Shown: positions 33,279 through 47,200 of the stretch, piece after piece
Layout of the letters: the number at the start of each line of letters is the position of its first letter
Position numbering within the stretch: position 1 is the stretch's first letter
NCBI GenBank assembly: GCA_003313425.1
Contig: NHZP01000012.1
Coordinates: forward strand, 248,001 to 312,000
Length of the DNA stretch: 64,000 bases
Reading direction: 5' to 3'
Source: Pseudopyrenochaeta lycopersici
Lineage: Eukaryota > Ascomycota > Dothideomycetes > Pleosporales > Pseudopyrenochaetaceae
The notes under the pieces: model-generated
Database searches by the model: none
Seen by the model: the letters and a program-made list of their open reading frames with translations, nothing else
Told to the model about the DNA's origin: nothing
Position numbers and translations under genes: made by a program

Positions 33279-36200
33279 TTAAATGTCCCACCCATCCCAA
33301 CAACACGTGAGAATTCTTTCGAGGGAGCCGGTTACACCGTCCAACAGCTCCCCGAGGCTCTCAGCAGGTCTGCGTGTCCATGCGTCTGGAGCACTATTCT
33401 CTGCGTCCAGACATATGCCACGTAGTCGCAGCTTTACCCAGAGTAGTAAGCTGATACAGCCTGTCTGGCACTGTGTGATATCCAGTGGTATATGAGTCGT
33501 GGCATTAAGAGAGCTGAAGTCGAGCAAGGCGGTGGAAAGGAAAGTGATGGTGTTGATGGTGATTTGCGTGTGTGACAGCAGTGTGGTGCAATTTAGTGGG
33601 GCGTGAGATACAGGCGAAGACGGCTGGCTCCGAATGGTTCCAACATCGATCGGCTGGCTCATACTCGGACTCGGGGACATATGTTGCGAGAATTGATTGC
33701 GGAGCTGAGTCGGTGTTGATGGTAGGGATGCCGAGGGATGGGAGCTGAACAGGAGCGGTGATTGTGATTGGGGGCGTTGGTGTTGTTGTACTGAGACCTT
33801 CTGCAGTCCCTTGACTCGAGTATTCACTGCAGTTGTAATAGCCCACAAGACTAGGGCAGCGAAATAGATGCCCATATCAGTGCCCATCTCAGGCGTGAGT
33901 GACTTTTGTTGCTCTTTCAGTGCTTGCTGTAAGATGTCGATGGACAGTCCGAGAGCTGCTTTCACAGGCACGGCAGGTGTGTCAGTCAATGTATGCGACC
34001 ATAGCTGGGTGACCCATGCGCGGAGGGTGGTCTTCAAGTTCGAGAAGGCTTGGGCTGAGGGCACCTTCTCGGATAGGATCCACGATTCTCCCGAGACAGC
34101 GAGGAGGGCGCGGATGGGCGTCACCTGTACCAGTTTTGCTGTAAGAAGCTTTCGCATTGTAGTTGGTGAGGTATCGAGAAGATGTTCAAAGTCTAGAGTC
34201 AAAGGGAAAGATGCATACGTTGCGGGGGAATCGAAATGACTGTAGTGCACTGCAAGCAGCAGAGAGGATTGGAAAGAGTCGAACGGGGCCACCATCAAGC
34301 CAGCAGTGACTTCGTAGACGTATTCGGGTAGATGTGAACTTTGCCGGACTGCAGCAGCCCATTCGGTCGACGTTGCCGCGTTCCACAGAGAGGAGTGTCC
34401 AGGAAAAGGAACGTCAAGGCCATTGCCGTCGAAGAGTGATGGTGATGGTTCGCGAGCAAGCAGGAGCGCTTGTTGAGACTCTAGAATATAACAAGATAAG
34501 AAAAGGCGCTGCCATGTAGCAAGCTCGCTCCAGTGATTCCAGTATTCCAACGTGGTGTCCTCGATACGACTGACCATGTCAGTGATCTGAGACGTGATAG
34601 TCCTGAAGTCCTCGGCCGACTAGGCCAATTAGTGAGCTTTTACACACGTCGCACAAGGAGCTATCTTACCTTGCGATACACCTTTTCAAAACGGCAGGAC
34701 AAAGCCTTTGCGGCCCGACGAGCCCGATATTGGGAATACACCTCAATAAGAAACATGGCCTGATAATCGCACAGTCTATCTGGCTCGGCCATGAGATGCT
34801 GTTCTTGATCTCTCTATTGCGAATTAGCCAATTCCCAACTCAACGAAGGAAACACCTACCCGTTCAAGCAACTTCATACACCGATCGTGAAGTATCCTTG
34901 ACTTTCGTTTGACGCTCGTATCGTTCGAGTACTGCCCACCAACAGCAATCATCGCAGCGTGAAGCATTGGCGATGGACTTATGCGCTCAAAGGTAGGTCG
35001 ATGGACGACGGGGAAAGTGGGATGTAGGAGCCTCCAGTAATAGTCAAGATATTGCTCAAACGGGTAGGTGTGCGTGACTGGACCCATACCGTATGGTTGC
35101 TCTCCGAAGAGTATCACCCCCTCTTCTTCATCCCTTTGCATCATCGACTTCTGATTGAAGTGCCCATACCCCGATATCGGGTCCATGCTACCTGTAATCG
35201 GAATATTGATCAATGGGTAAGATGTGTTCATGAACGCAAGACCTGGCGCAGAAGGCGTCTTCTCGCTCGACGACCACGTGTATGCCATGACCGAGGCGAC
35301 TGATGTTGGTGATTGCGATGGATATAGCCATGGCTCAGCGAAGGAAGCATTGGAGGCTGTGCGTGTACGGTTTGAGCCGTAAGGCGGATTGGAAAAAATG
35401 TTGTTAGTGTAGTCGCCTGGGCCAGGGATAGGCGAGGCACGCCCGCTGGACGATGAGTATCCGGGTGACTGGCTGTATGGCTCTCCCCAGACCAGACTGG
35501 GCGCCATTGGATCGACCGCTACCGGAAGCGCTACCGATTGGCGAGCAGAATAGGAACCACGTTGTTTCGTATGACTAAAAAGAACGGTGAGCAGGGGATC
35601 TGCCTAGAAACAAGGCACTTTGGAAAAGAAAGAAAGAAAGGAAACGTGTTTGATGCTGTACAAAGAAACTCACTTAGGGCTGAACGTAGAACTTGGAGAA
35701 GAACGAACAACATGATTGAAAGCTGAGGAAGGAGCTTGAGGAGTTCGAGGGATCTGAGGAGTACGAAACGGATTGTAAGTATACCTTGGAATCGCGGCCG
35801 GCTCATGTATCGGAGAGATTGGCTGCGGTGTATAGTAAGACGATGTTGGAGGAAGCGTAGCTGCGATCCCTGATGGCACAAGGCCGGGAACAGATACTTG
35901 GGGTGCTTCTGGGGAGCCTTCTTGGCTAAAAACTGAATGCTGGCGAGATTCCTTGCCAGGTTCGTTGCTGCGATGTTTCAGTATGATGCCCACCGAATCC
36001 CCATCATCAGCATCACTCACTGTCGCTCTTGATGTCGATGCAAAAGATCTAACCGGTAGAAGATCTTCCCACATTCAGGATACTCGCATACAACCGCATC
36101 ATCCTGAGCATGGTTTTTCTGATGTCGCCTAGAGCAAATGTCAGAAGAGGCCTTGATTTCAGGTGGGGCAGGCAAACCTCAAGTGCTCTGCGCGAGTATA

Positions 36201-36723
36201 TGACTGGAAAAAGTTAGTCATGGCGTTACAAGAGAGGATTGATGGAACTAAAGGGCAGTAGATAGAAGTCCTTCGTGGGGTTGAAAGAACAAAGTCGTGC
36301 TCCCAGCGAGGCTACTTAGCCGGTAGCTAGAGAGCTGAAAGTCAAAGAGATGTAACTCACCCTTCCGCAGTTTTCGCAGTTGTGCACCTTCAGACCCTTT
36401 TTCGCCTTGCTAATACGCCCAGTCCTCGTGTAATGGACGGAGGATAGCTGAGACGCCATGTTCATAGGGCTGGTAATTGACCGCTGCTCAGCGCGGGAGG
36501 AGCCGGCGTGGGGGCCAGGTGACGCCTGTTTGGCGGTTCCAGGGAGACGGCGAGATATGGTAGTAGTTGATCCCTTGGATTGTTCATCCGACGAGTGGGA
36601 ATTCTTGCGTTGTCTGGCGTGGATCGATGTCTGTTGATGAATAGTGTTGCCTTCAGGTAGCTGTAGTTGCTTGGTGGTAGTTGAGGCCAATGGGCGGCCG
36701 CTTGTTTCAGTGAGTTCGGACAT
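33279..36723 (-). CDS. C2H2 zinc-finger transcription factor with fungal-specific factor domain
   Basis: Seven exons on the minus strand (36723-36361, 36203-36178, 36128-36021, 35967-35674, 35574-34860, 34813-34670, 34619-33279) join with matching phases to 996 aa. Two C2H2 fingers straddle the first three exons. The first is CENCGRSYTRAEHLRRH...H, split by two introns, with a 26 nt middle exon. The second is CEYPECGKIFYRLDLLHRHQ, also closing with H. A Ser/Pro/Tyr-rich linker follows (YYTPQPISPIHEP), then the fungal transcription factor middle homology region starting around FEQYLDYYWRLLHPTFPVVH and continuing through EVYSQYRARRAAKAL. The C-terminal ~430 residues are helical and Ser-rich. 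The fingers bind DNA; the second region is common to many fungal regulators of metabolism. Its target genes cannot be inferred. A 7.5 kb gene-free tract lies upstream. Confidence 0.9.
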
Positions 36724-39700
36724 AGCTGACTGAGGAGGCGAGCGCAGTATATATCTAAGCTGGAGGCGATGGGGCCAGGAAGGATCAGAGGCTCAAGTGG
36801 AGATGCGGACAAAGTGGGCTAGACGTTCCAGATCCGGTGGTACGGCAGACAGTCTATGAGCTAGTGATCATGTCTTGGACAAGTCGGCGTAGTTTCTATG
36901 GAAAGATGATAGGCAGTCGCAGGACGGAGAGATGAATTAAGAAACAGTTGGCAGGGGATCGAATGAGCAATGGTGTGTAGTAGGCCAGAATGGGAATAAC
37001 AGCCGTTCCAAAACAGGGTGCGTGCAACAGACGTAGAGAGTATTTGCTGCGCCCGGATGTGTTTGTGGAGAGAGATGTAAATATCTGCGGGCTGTGCCTG
37101 AACCAACCCCGAACGAGGAGCGTACTCGAGGTATGGGAAGGGAGCCGTTGTGGAGGGGGACAAGGGAATTAGACGCTGCAAGCCCGAATGCACTAGATGT
37201 GAACATGAGGCTTGCCAGGGGACACACCAAAGGCAGTGCATTGGCCGATCTTAGAGCATGTAGAAAAGCTTGAGCCCACGGGCATGGCTGCGGGCGTGCA
37301 ACCGAACCGTTCTATGAGTGACACTGGGCGACGAGGCACCCGCGCACCATAATTGGGATGAGGACCGGGATTGTGAGTGGGCAGCGAAGAGGGACACCGC
37401 AACGCCAGGCTGCGGACCGTTCCCGCCTCAAACCGCCCTCGAGCACGAACGCGGCACTTGTTACTAAGAGCAGCGTGGCTTGGGGGAGGTGAGAGTGGAG
37501 GACCCGAAATAGCGACTGGCGTGGAGCATGGCCGTGCTCAGCCCTCCTGCAACGGCGCGCACCATGCTGCCGCTTACACTGACACCCAGGACAACATGCT
37601 GTCATGGCGACGACATGCGATGCGCGCTGGAGGGCAAGTAGCCGATAACTGCCTGGGAGATAGCAGCGGTGCAGTCACAGGAGTCGCGGCTTCGCCTTGG
37701 TGCCCCTGGCGATAGGTGAGGATAATGTCCGACAGTTGCGCACAGCAAAAATGTGTCTGATTGGTGGAGCAGCGAATTGTCAGGTGCATACAGCGGCAGA
37801 TGTGTAGTCTTGTCATGGTAGTCTCGCCTGTAGCCCTGCCAGGGTGCCATGTTTAGAGGGAAACAAGCAGGCAAGACATTCTCCTCGGGCGACGTGTCTT
37901 GTCGCCAAATAGCAAGCCGATCATGCCTTGCCAAAGGGCGATCGCGTTGAGTATTCAGTGACACGCACATTGCACTGTTGGCTTTGGTTTGCTCATTCGT
38001 CAACGTTCAAATGTCCAGAGCGTAAGCTCGGTGGACAGACTCTCCGGGCACCCCATGCGGCTTCGAGTTGGTCCCGCAGGCCCTGACCCTCTCCCAATCT
38101 CCACACAGACGGCCGTCCGTCCGCTATGGCCGTAGGGCTGCTCGTGAGGCGGGAGGCCTGATAATGTTAGCTCGCCGGCTCGCGCAAGGCTTGGGAACAC
38201 GTCAACCAAGCTTTCTTCAGCCCTTCAAGGCTCAGGCGCAAATGAAACACAGCGGACGGCCAACGGCACGCACTGTTGCATGAATCGATATTTGCGCGCA
38301 CAATTGTCAGATGGGGACTTTGACTGCCACTGCGACTGGGACATTTGATGAAGCTCGAACACGCTCTTCTCGGCGCGCACGACTGCATCACGCACGTCAC
38401 AGGGCTTCACCGGTTTGCAGGGCTCAAGCTCCCTGCAGCTGCGCAATTGGGGAGTCTGCGTTCGACAGAGCCTAATGCGGAAGAGATGAGCCGGATGAAG
38501 ACGCCCTCAGATTAACGATGCTTTTGGCTGCACATGGGATACACATTGTGTTGGACGTTTGGGCTGATGGCGGACCTTGCTTCCCAGACGGTCGGGATAC
38601 CGCGGCCAGGGCCGTCGTGTGTTTGATAGTCGGCCCAGCTCCTCCGCAACCGAGACGGTGGATGATTATAGAAGGGTCCCCAGCAGCCCGTCTGACATGG
38701 TGCAGGCGAATTGCAATCCGCGGAGAGGGCGCCAGAGAGTCAGGCGATTGACGACGGGCGCGTAATTCAGGGTGCGCTTGCGCTGACCACCACGCACGCA
38801 CTCATTCCAGTGTCCACACACACAGTTTAATGTTGGGCCCATGCGACCTTTCGCGAATCGAAAAAAGAACACGCGGTCCTATTGGAGAGCAAGCAACCAT
38901 GCCATTTGCTCGTTTGGCTCAAGCGTCGTGGTTCCTGTTCCTGGTGTTTTTGGTTGCGCAAGGCTGTCGGCACGATTATCGCCTCTTTTGCCCCGTTCAA
39001 GTCTAGCTGGGTTGACGAAACGGAATTGCGACTTGCTGCATGCATTGCGAATTATGCTTTCACGTTGGAGCAACGCTTTTGAGGCGGCGGTGGTGAGAAC
39101 CCAAACCAGCGTACAGGTGCCCGAGTAGATTGATCTCAGGCTCTGTCGGCGAGATGCAATATAGCCGGTCATCACACAGCTGGAAAGCCACGTCCGTCTG
39201 GGGACAGGGCATGTCGCCCGGCACGTGTGAGAGGATGGTGATGGGCACAGGAAGGATTCCAAACCCTGCCCAACTACTTCACCTGCATCTCTTGTCACGT
39301 CTGTGGCAAGGGAACACGGAGCCCGTTAGTGTGTACTTTGACAGCCGTCATGCTCTGAGACATGAGCAGGCCAGCCCAGCACTCTGCCATGTGGGCAGAA
39401 GGGAGCAGCGGAAGGGTGGTGCCGGCTTGCGCAAGGCTAGCAAGGCTAGATGTGCTGAGGAAAGGAGTGCAGCGCATCCAGGGCAGACTGTGGTCCTTGT
39501 CTCTCACCAAATGTCGCTTCTCCACGGCTAGCGTGGGAGAGATGGCTGAAGCGTCCGACTTCGCTCCATGTCCGTTTTGTTGCCGGGGATTGTGGCGGGT
39601 CCATGAGTGAGACATGAGGTTCGAGAGCTGTGTGCCGTCCCGCGATTGCCATAGCGTCTAGCTCGCCTTTTCGCTGGCGTTTGCGCGGCGATCTGCACCG

Positions 39701-42700
39701 AGGAGGCCCCGACGTCGCATGGTGCTGAAGATGCATTTTGTTTTGCCCATCAATCACAGGCAGTGTGAGCCTGGCAGGGAGCTTCCTCTTTGGCTCTCAA
39801 CACTGGCACGGCAGCAGCTGTCCGCGCTCTTGTCATCTTCAGCACATTTCGGCATTCCCGCAGACTGGTCGCCGGGAGGAGGCAGGAAGCAGGATCGCTT
39901 GGAATATGAAAGATGCAAGATCTCCTTCATACTGCAGGGAATGCAGGGCGCAACGGGCATGGCTTCATCTGAAAGTGCAATTAGGCTCACCCAAGTGGGC
40001 CCACCAATACTTTTGGGCCATGCAAAAAAACACAACTGCATGCCCGCCTTTCGGGAACTCAGACACCCAGGTATTCAGGCGTCCAGCAACGCAGGCTCTA
40101 TTTTTTCGTCTACACTCTTGTCCAGCCTCTCCCTTCCAGGACCATGATTTGCGGGGCAGGTGCCACCGCGATAGCCTCCCCAACAGGACTAGTGGCCTCT
40201 TCCTTCCCGCTGCTAAACTTAGGTCATCACATGTCCCGAGCGCCGCTGGCGCTGGCTCCTGCGCTGGTGGCTCCTGCCCCGGCTAAAGATGCATGAGGCT
40301 GAAGCACCACCGCCTAACCCTCCAGTCCCGCAAGAGTCTGCCTCGCCAAAACTGTCATGGCTTCATCGGCCTTCTCTTCTCTATGACGGCATTCTACACC
40401 ATGCAATCTACGCCTGAACTCCGACCGAGTGCTGAAACGGCCCAGGGCGCGATTCATCTTGCCCATCCTCCAACATCGTGCCATTACAGTTCCCTTCCCC
40501 CTTCTTGGCCTAGGCCGTCAGCCTTGCCCGAAATAATGACGCTGTCGGCCGCCAGTGTCTTTGCGATGCAGTCAAGCTGCTCGGCCCTGCTCCCCATCCC
40601 CATATTGTCTTTCAAGCCCAGTGCCGAGCTTGCCGCCTTTTCTCGTCCACATTGACGTTGCTTTGCACACAACACAGCACGTGCCTAATGCGAGGCTCCA
40701 AGTTCGCAAGAGCTGAGTAATCCTTCCCTACGTCCACAACCGATGCCGTTGTAAGCGCCGCCGAGAAAGCCACCACGCAGTCTGCACACTCAGCTCAGCA
40801 CCCTAATCTTCCTCCGTCAATCCACATCGTAGAATCGCCAGATGTGCTCAGCCCTACCACACCCTCTATTTCCAAACTTCGTGTTTTCGTGACACTGCCG
40901 CTCCGTTCCAAATTTGCAGCCACTCTCCACTCACAGATGTTAAGCGTGACACAGCAACACTCAGCTCACTAATATCTTTCCAGCTACCCGAATTTCTTTA
41001 CTCATCTACTACTCCGTTAGTCGTTCATTTGCCGCCCTGCTACTGCAGCTTATTCTCCATTGTTGCACCAACCCAGCAGAAAACAACCCCCCGAAACGGC
41101 TGCCAAGTTCTCGCTTTCTGTAACAGACGCTACACCTGCATATCCTGAAGTAGCGGCTTTCAAGCTCCTTTCACCCCTGCGTCACACAAAAATGTGTTTC
41201 GGGCTTCATCGTGGCACTGCCTTTCGGCGCTTAGGTGAATAACCGGCCACGTGATGGTGTCATACTTAATCAGACTACCATGCCAGGATGCGTGTTGGAA
41301 GGTGAAACAATTGACGGCGTACGGCAAGCTCGCTGGCCATGGTCGCAGATATGGTCGTCAGGCGGACAGAAGAGGTTTGCAGCATGCTACGCATCGAGTG
41401 ATGCATTGAAAGGCGAACTCACACAGCCTCCGCCATTGCAGGACAGTCGGCCCTTTGGCAATTGGACGCTTTGGCATCGCTCGATTGTCGATCCATCGAG
41501 AGTAAGAACGTCATGACTTGGAGAATTCAGAGGACACCTCTGCCTCGCCGATCTGTCGTCGGTTTTCCTCACAACTCATCTCTGCTGTGCCTCTTATTAT
41601 GTCTAGCCCAACCCCCAATCTTAGCTCACCATAATACAATCCCACAGAATAGTGGATATCAGAAAGCAATCAACAGGTTCTTCTCTAGGAGTTACTGCTA
41701 CTTCTATTAGACGTGTATGCTCTGAAATAGTCTTTGGCTAACTTGCTTTTTGACCCAGCAACCGTCTTGCAAATCTCAAATCAGAAGCCCTCCTTTCTCC
41801 ATTCAGCTCCCTCGCCTCTGCAAGTTCTACATATATACTCTTGAATACTTCGTCTCTGCTCTCGAAAAGATATCTCATGGCATAGATCACCAGGCAGGTC
41901 AATTTGGTTGCATTGTCTAATTTTTGAGTTTGACGTCAACTCGACGTTTCGAAAACACAGATCAATCACTACGAACAGCAGCCACGTCCGCATATCGTTC
42001 TCAATATGATTCCCGGAGTTTCGATGGACAAGTACAATAAATTCATGTCCGCTATGTACATGAAGCCCTTTTCCAGGGTCTTACTCGCGCGACTTCTGAG
42101 AAGAACTTGCCGTTGTGTTTACGCTAGCTGTTGAGCCTTTTCACGAGAAGCAACTCAATCTTCTATGTAATCACAGACCATAGCCCAAGCTCTTTGCCTG
42201 CGAACTTCCACTATAGCGAATGGATTCATTTCCCAGCTTCCAGTTAAGCATTTCCAAGCTCGGCAGCCGAGATATCTTACACATTCCTTCTCGCCCATTA
42301 CGCCTGGGTTCCGTGCCAGCCTTCCCAAACTTGCAAACCCCTTTGCCGCACACCATGTTGCCTGCCCTGCTCGACTCGTTGAATCCACGTATTTTGTGGA
42401 ACCAGATACTCTGCTTTCCGTCCGGCAGCGCCGAGTGAAAAAAGGCCTGAGCGGTCGAGGATCAAGAGCAATGCTATCGTGCATTCACAACGATTCTGAC
42501 ATACATTGTAGGGTTTGCCAATAATTTTCGGTATCAAGGGTCTATCCTTCACCGAACCCAAATTACCCTGCTTGGGTATGTCTCACTACAAATTCACAGG
42601 CGCCGCGTGGAGGTCGTCTCGGGTGTCGGAGACAAGTATGCGGCGGAGAGCTTTCCCCGTGGACACGGACATGTTGTGAATGGAAGTATTGATATACGGT

Positions 42701-44212
42701 CTTGCTGTGCGCAACAGCTGACGTGAATTCAAGCAGAGTGCGTAGATTATTACGGTGTCCGGATACGAAGCCTGGTCCGAGAGGCGTACGCAAGCACGTT
42801 GGTGAAGCTGCGATTTGACGTCATCAAGCAGTTCTTCCCGAATATCATTCGCAGCTGCCATGAATCCATGGCACGCCCAGAGAAATCCAGCCAACTACAA
42901 TACGGATTCTGGGAATGAACAGGTTTATTTTGAGCGTATCGAGTGTTTATCAGTTGGTTTTGTGGCTGACCGTACCTCAGTGTTGACCGGTAAGGCCCCC
43001 GCTTTCCAGATTAGTGCTCATGCTTTCTGTACACATGCAAAGCTGACGCTATGCAGACCATTTCGTAGTTACGATCATGGCCCAGAGTGCGAATCTTCTC
43101 CCATTACTTTCATAATTTAAATTAGACCCCGAGAATGCACGGTAAGGGTACCAATCAGATATCAAAAAGACCTGGGGGAAAGCAATTTAATTTGTACTGG
43201 CAAATGCATATCTGACGCGTTCTTATATTACTTGGAGGTAATGTTCAAGTGAATTCAAGACATTACTCTGCCCCCCCTCGGAATCTCTAGGCCGGTTGAG
43301 GACGTTTGGCGAGAGTGGCACAAATAGGATATCTCGAAAGGGTCGAACGACTTTGTTGATCTGGAAGACATGATGGTTTTCCCCACCCTGTACTCATTGT
43401 GTGAATTTTATGTCTACTTGGCTGCTCAAAGCTTCCTAGCTTAGCGAGGCGACATGTTTAGATAACTCAAGCCATGATCTTGGATGCGTCAAGGTGATTG
43501 TTGATACAACTATGAAGACAATTCTATGCCGGAGCCGACAGTCCGACCGCAAGATACCCTAAATTATACGAGAGTATAAAACGTATTTTAAATGCAGATT
43601 ACGACCTCATCGAGGATTATGAGCCAAATTCTGGGCACGTAGACTTTCGGGGATGAAATGTTTCTCTTCTAGGACGTCGAATCTGAGACCGCAGAGTCGC
43701 TTCGCAATATCAATTATTTCTGTACATGTACATGGTAGACAAAAGGGTTTTGATTAGCTTGGAATACAGTCATACCTCGAGAAGTTTATGAGTGAAAAGT
43801 GATTCCTAGTATCTCAGTTCCTTTACTCTTATTCGTTCCGGTGAACGCACAGGTGTGACTCCAGCGCCAATTTTCGAGTCCTGGAACATAGCAGCTCTCA
43901 TTGACGTCAAATGGCTCATCTATCGCTTCTCACATCTATACCGACATTTCATTACCCTCATAAGCCAATGAAAACTAGAACAGGGCGTCTGCTATGAAAT
44001 TGCCCCTGGAATATCGGCCAAAGCGGTGTCGTACTAACGTAGTGATTCACACCCGTATCGTGGCACAACTACCTGCTTTCTACCCAAGTAATGTGTTGAG
44101 TGTGGGTTCGGGGCATGACATCTAGCGGCCGTAATCGCCAGAATGATCCGATTCATTTGCTTGGCGTTCTTTCATTGCTGCGATTCTACTCTCCAATTCT
44201 GGCCTCAATCTT
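36724..44212. other. 7.5 kb gene-free tract
   Basis: No frame longer than ~180 codons, no recognised motif, no tandem repeat and no tRNA-like element. The left two thirds (to ~41.3 kb) has ordinary GC content and many short open frames on both strands; the part from ~41.5 to 44.1 kb is more AT-rich. Pyrimidine-rich stretches around 40.8-41.1 kb look like upstream or leader sequence. A minus-strand frame at 42586-42894 (102 codons) was examined and not recognised. The tract may hold distal regulatory sequence or long untranslated leader of the C2H2 factor gene, or non-coding transcripts; none of these is shown. Confidence 0.5.
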
Positions 44213-47200
44213 TCACGCATTCTCTCGTTCGGGTTTATCACTACCGCTATTCACAGTTCTGTTGTTAATTTCCTTCGTTGTCCCCGCCACTATCGCTCTC
44301 ATTCTCGTCAACAATTCCACAACCCTGAACGGCTTGCCAACAACATCGTCCATACCTGCCATCATGGCAGTCTGTACTTGTTGCTGTCTGACGTTTGCCG
44401 TGACGCCAATGACGGGTATCCTCCCCCGTATCACTCCGTCTTTCTCCAAATCTCGAATTTTCGCAACCGCGCATAATCCGTTCATAACAGGCATCTCCCA
44501 ATCCATGAGTATCACATCCAATGCGATAGGCGAGCCATATTCTTTCTGACTGGGTATGATATCAGTTGAAGGTATGTGACGTGATGGCCTTTGCGTGTCT
44601 AAAGGAAGGGTCAGGTGGCTGTGGTTCCAATATGTGGTTTGTGGAAGAAAATCGAGAGCTTCGCGGCCGTGGTTCGCTACGCTCACCATGCAACCTAGGT
44701 TCTGCAATTGCTTCGCGAGGACTCTTCGATTTACCAAGTTGTCTTCAACAATAAGTACATGCAGTGTCGTTGTTATGCTGTTGGCACGTTTCAATCCGGC
44801 TGGATAAGGCTCTGGCAGTAGCTCAAAGGTTGTTGAAGGTATATGTGAGTACGTACAAGACACCTCTTGTCGTAAGGGAAGTTGTCGCTGCCCTGTATGA
44901 TCTGGTAGGTTTGCTCGTTGGTTGTTCTCTCCCATTGAATTTCGTGATATAGGTGGTGATTGCGCCGCAAGGTTTATGAGTGACGTTTCTGGCCGATGCC
45001 TAATATCCTCTGGTAACACTCTCGGCGGGCTGCCCTCACGCGCTAGTTCAGGCTTTATCCGCCTGGTCTTGATATAAAATGAGAATGTACTTCCTTTCTG
45101 GGGCTCGCTTTTAAGGCCGATGGCGCCACCTTGCAGTTCAGTCAAACGTCGCGAGATGAACAGACCCAACCCAGAACCACCATAATGAATGTGAGTACGA
45201 GGAGAAGCTTGAGAAAACCGGGTGAACAATGAACTACGTTCTTCCTCAGAGAGACCTCGGCCGGTGTCGCTAATCGAAAATTGTATGTAGAGCAAATCGG
45301 AATCTATTTTCCAGTCCTCTTTCAACTGATGGTGTTCCCTTACTAGCCTGTCTTCGTTGTACTGAATGTCGCCTGGCGTTGACTTCGGTTCTGCTCTACT
45401 CGCAGCGAGAGCGACGATAATGTCGCGAATTGTTTCAAGCCGTGTGAACTTGATAGCATTTGTTATGAGGTTGATGAGAATCTTGCTGTTCAGCGATAAT
45501 CCTAGTGGTTTTCGGTGCATGGGTTTTTGCTCACCTGGAGTAATCGTGTCGGGTCCAGAGACACCCAGTTAACTTCCAAATCACGATAAGATTGATTGAC
45601 AACGAACGAGAGATTGATGCTTGAGGCTTTCGCTTCAGCTTTGAACATCTTGACAGAATGCTTAACAATGCTTTCGGGCTGGGCATTTATAGGAGTAATG
45701 ACAAGCAGACCTGAGTCGAGCTTCGAGATTGTGAGAGTGTCATCCACAATATGACGCATGTGTTGAGCGCATTGTGCGATGGTCTGGGCGGCGTCTATGG
45801 TCTGCTCAAGGAAATCGGACCCGCCTAGCGGTGTGGATGGGACGTGTTCATCATCTTGCGAATATGATGATAGAATACTATCGGCACACTGTAGGATTGC
45901 TGAGAGGGGGTTTCTCATCTCATGCGAGGTCTTTGGGAGCAGTAGTTAGCTCAGCTGTTTCAAGGCGTTCACAAATATGGGTTTCGTACAGTATCGATGA
46001 AGTGCTCCAAATGTTGTTTGCTCTCAAGCGCACTGTCAGTGCGCATCTTCTGAATCCCTTCTGCCCATTTTTATTTAGATATGTCCGTTACATTCCCGAC
46101 GATTTCGCACACTTCGCCATTTACATCCAATTCTGGATATGCAGAACAAAGAATCCATTTAAAATTGCGCGCAACCTCGCATTCAGGTTGCACTACGTCT
46201 GATGGCGGGGCCCATGGCATCCTAGTTCTGAGTTCAAAACAGATAGGTTCTTTGTTCACAACCAATTTTGCAAAAAGTCCCTCGCAGTAGTCGAAGTCGT
46301 CGGGAAACGCAATATTCAGCCAGGCTGATCTGACATTTTCGTCTCCAATAGCGATTTCGAATATCTCGAACCAGCGCTGGTTCCGATAGGTGTACTTGCC
46401 CGAAGGCTCCATGATGAAAATGGCAACATCCGATCGCTCAGCGAATCTCTGAAACTTCTTCTCTTTCATCTGGAGCTCAGCGAGGAGCTGTCTTTGAATG
46501 CGTGCAGCCTGCCCAATGACGATTTCTCGCTGGTGCACCTCCTCGTCAAAAAGAACAACAGAAGCAAGTGAAGTGGCGAACAAACGCAGCATAACCTGGA
46601 CAAATTGTTGGTAGTCCTCATCGAAGGGCCGTCTCGGGTTCATACCAAGGATAAGGAAGCCTTCGACTTGTTCGCCACTCGTAGGGAGGATGGGGCAAAT
46701 GATTATAATGCGACATGGTTCTCCGTAGCCCTGCCAGTTGATACCCTCGAGTGTTAACTCGGATGCAGGGAGATCAGCCATATGTACAACAGCAGCTTTC
46801 CTGGAGGCGGCTGCTTGGATAAGGTAGCGATGCAAAACATAAGATTCTTCGTTGATATGGATGATTGATGGCGCCATGGGGTGATCGGCCGGTGCGCCAA
46901 TAGCGCCTTTGAGGACGCACCTCTGTAAGGCATGCACGTTGGTTGGGGAAGAGCTAGATGACACATGAGGCTTTGTGTTTCGCTCAGCAGCATAGAGAAG
47001 CGCGAAAGGCGCGTCTTTGCTATTCAGGGTCAATGTGTGCAGGGCAATGTTCCAAAAGGACTGAAAATCGCGAGCGTTGGCTGTCTGGCTGGCGACTTCG
47101 ACCAGGGTTGACACGCGTCGTTTGAGAAGCTGGTGGTCGGTTGTTTCAAAGAAACTTTGATAGTAGGCAGCGATGTGACCGTTGTTGTCGAGGACGGGGA

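Noticed and set aside
42563..42894. 102-codon minus-strand frame in the gene-free tract
   Set aside because: No family recognised and no supporting exon structure; kept only as part of the spacer description.
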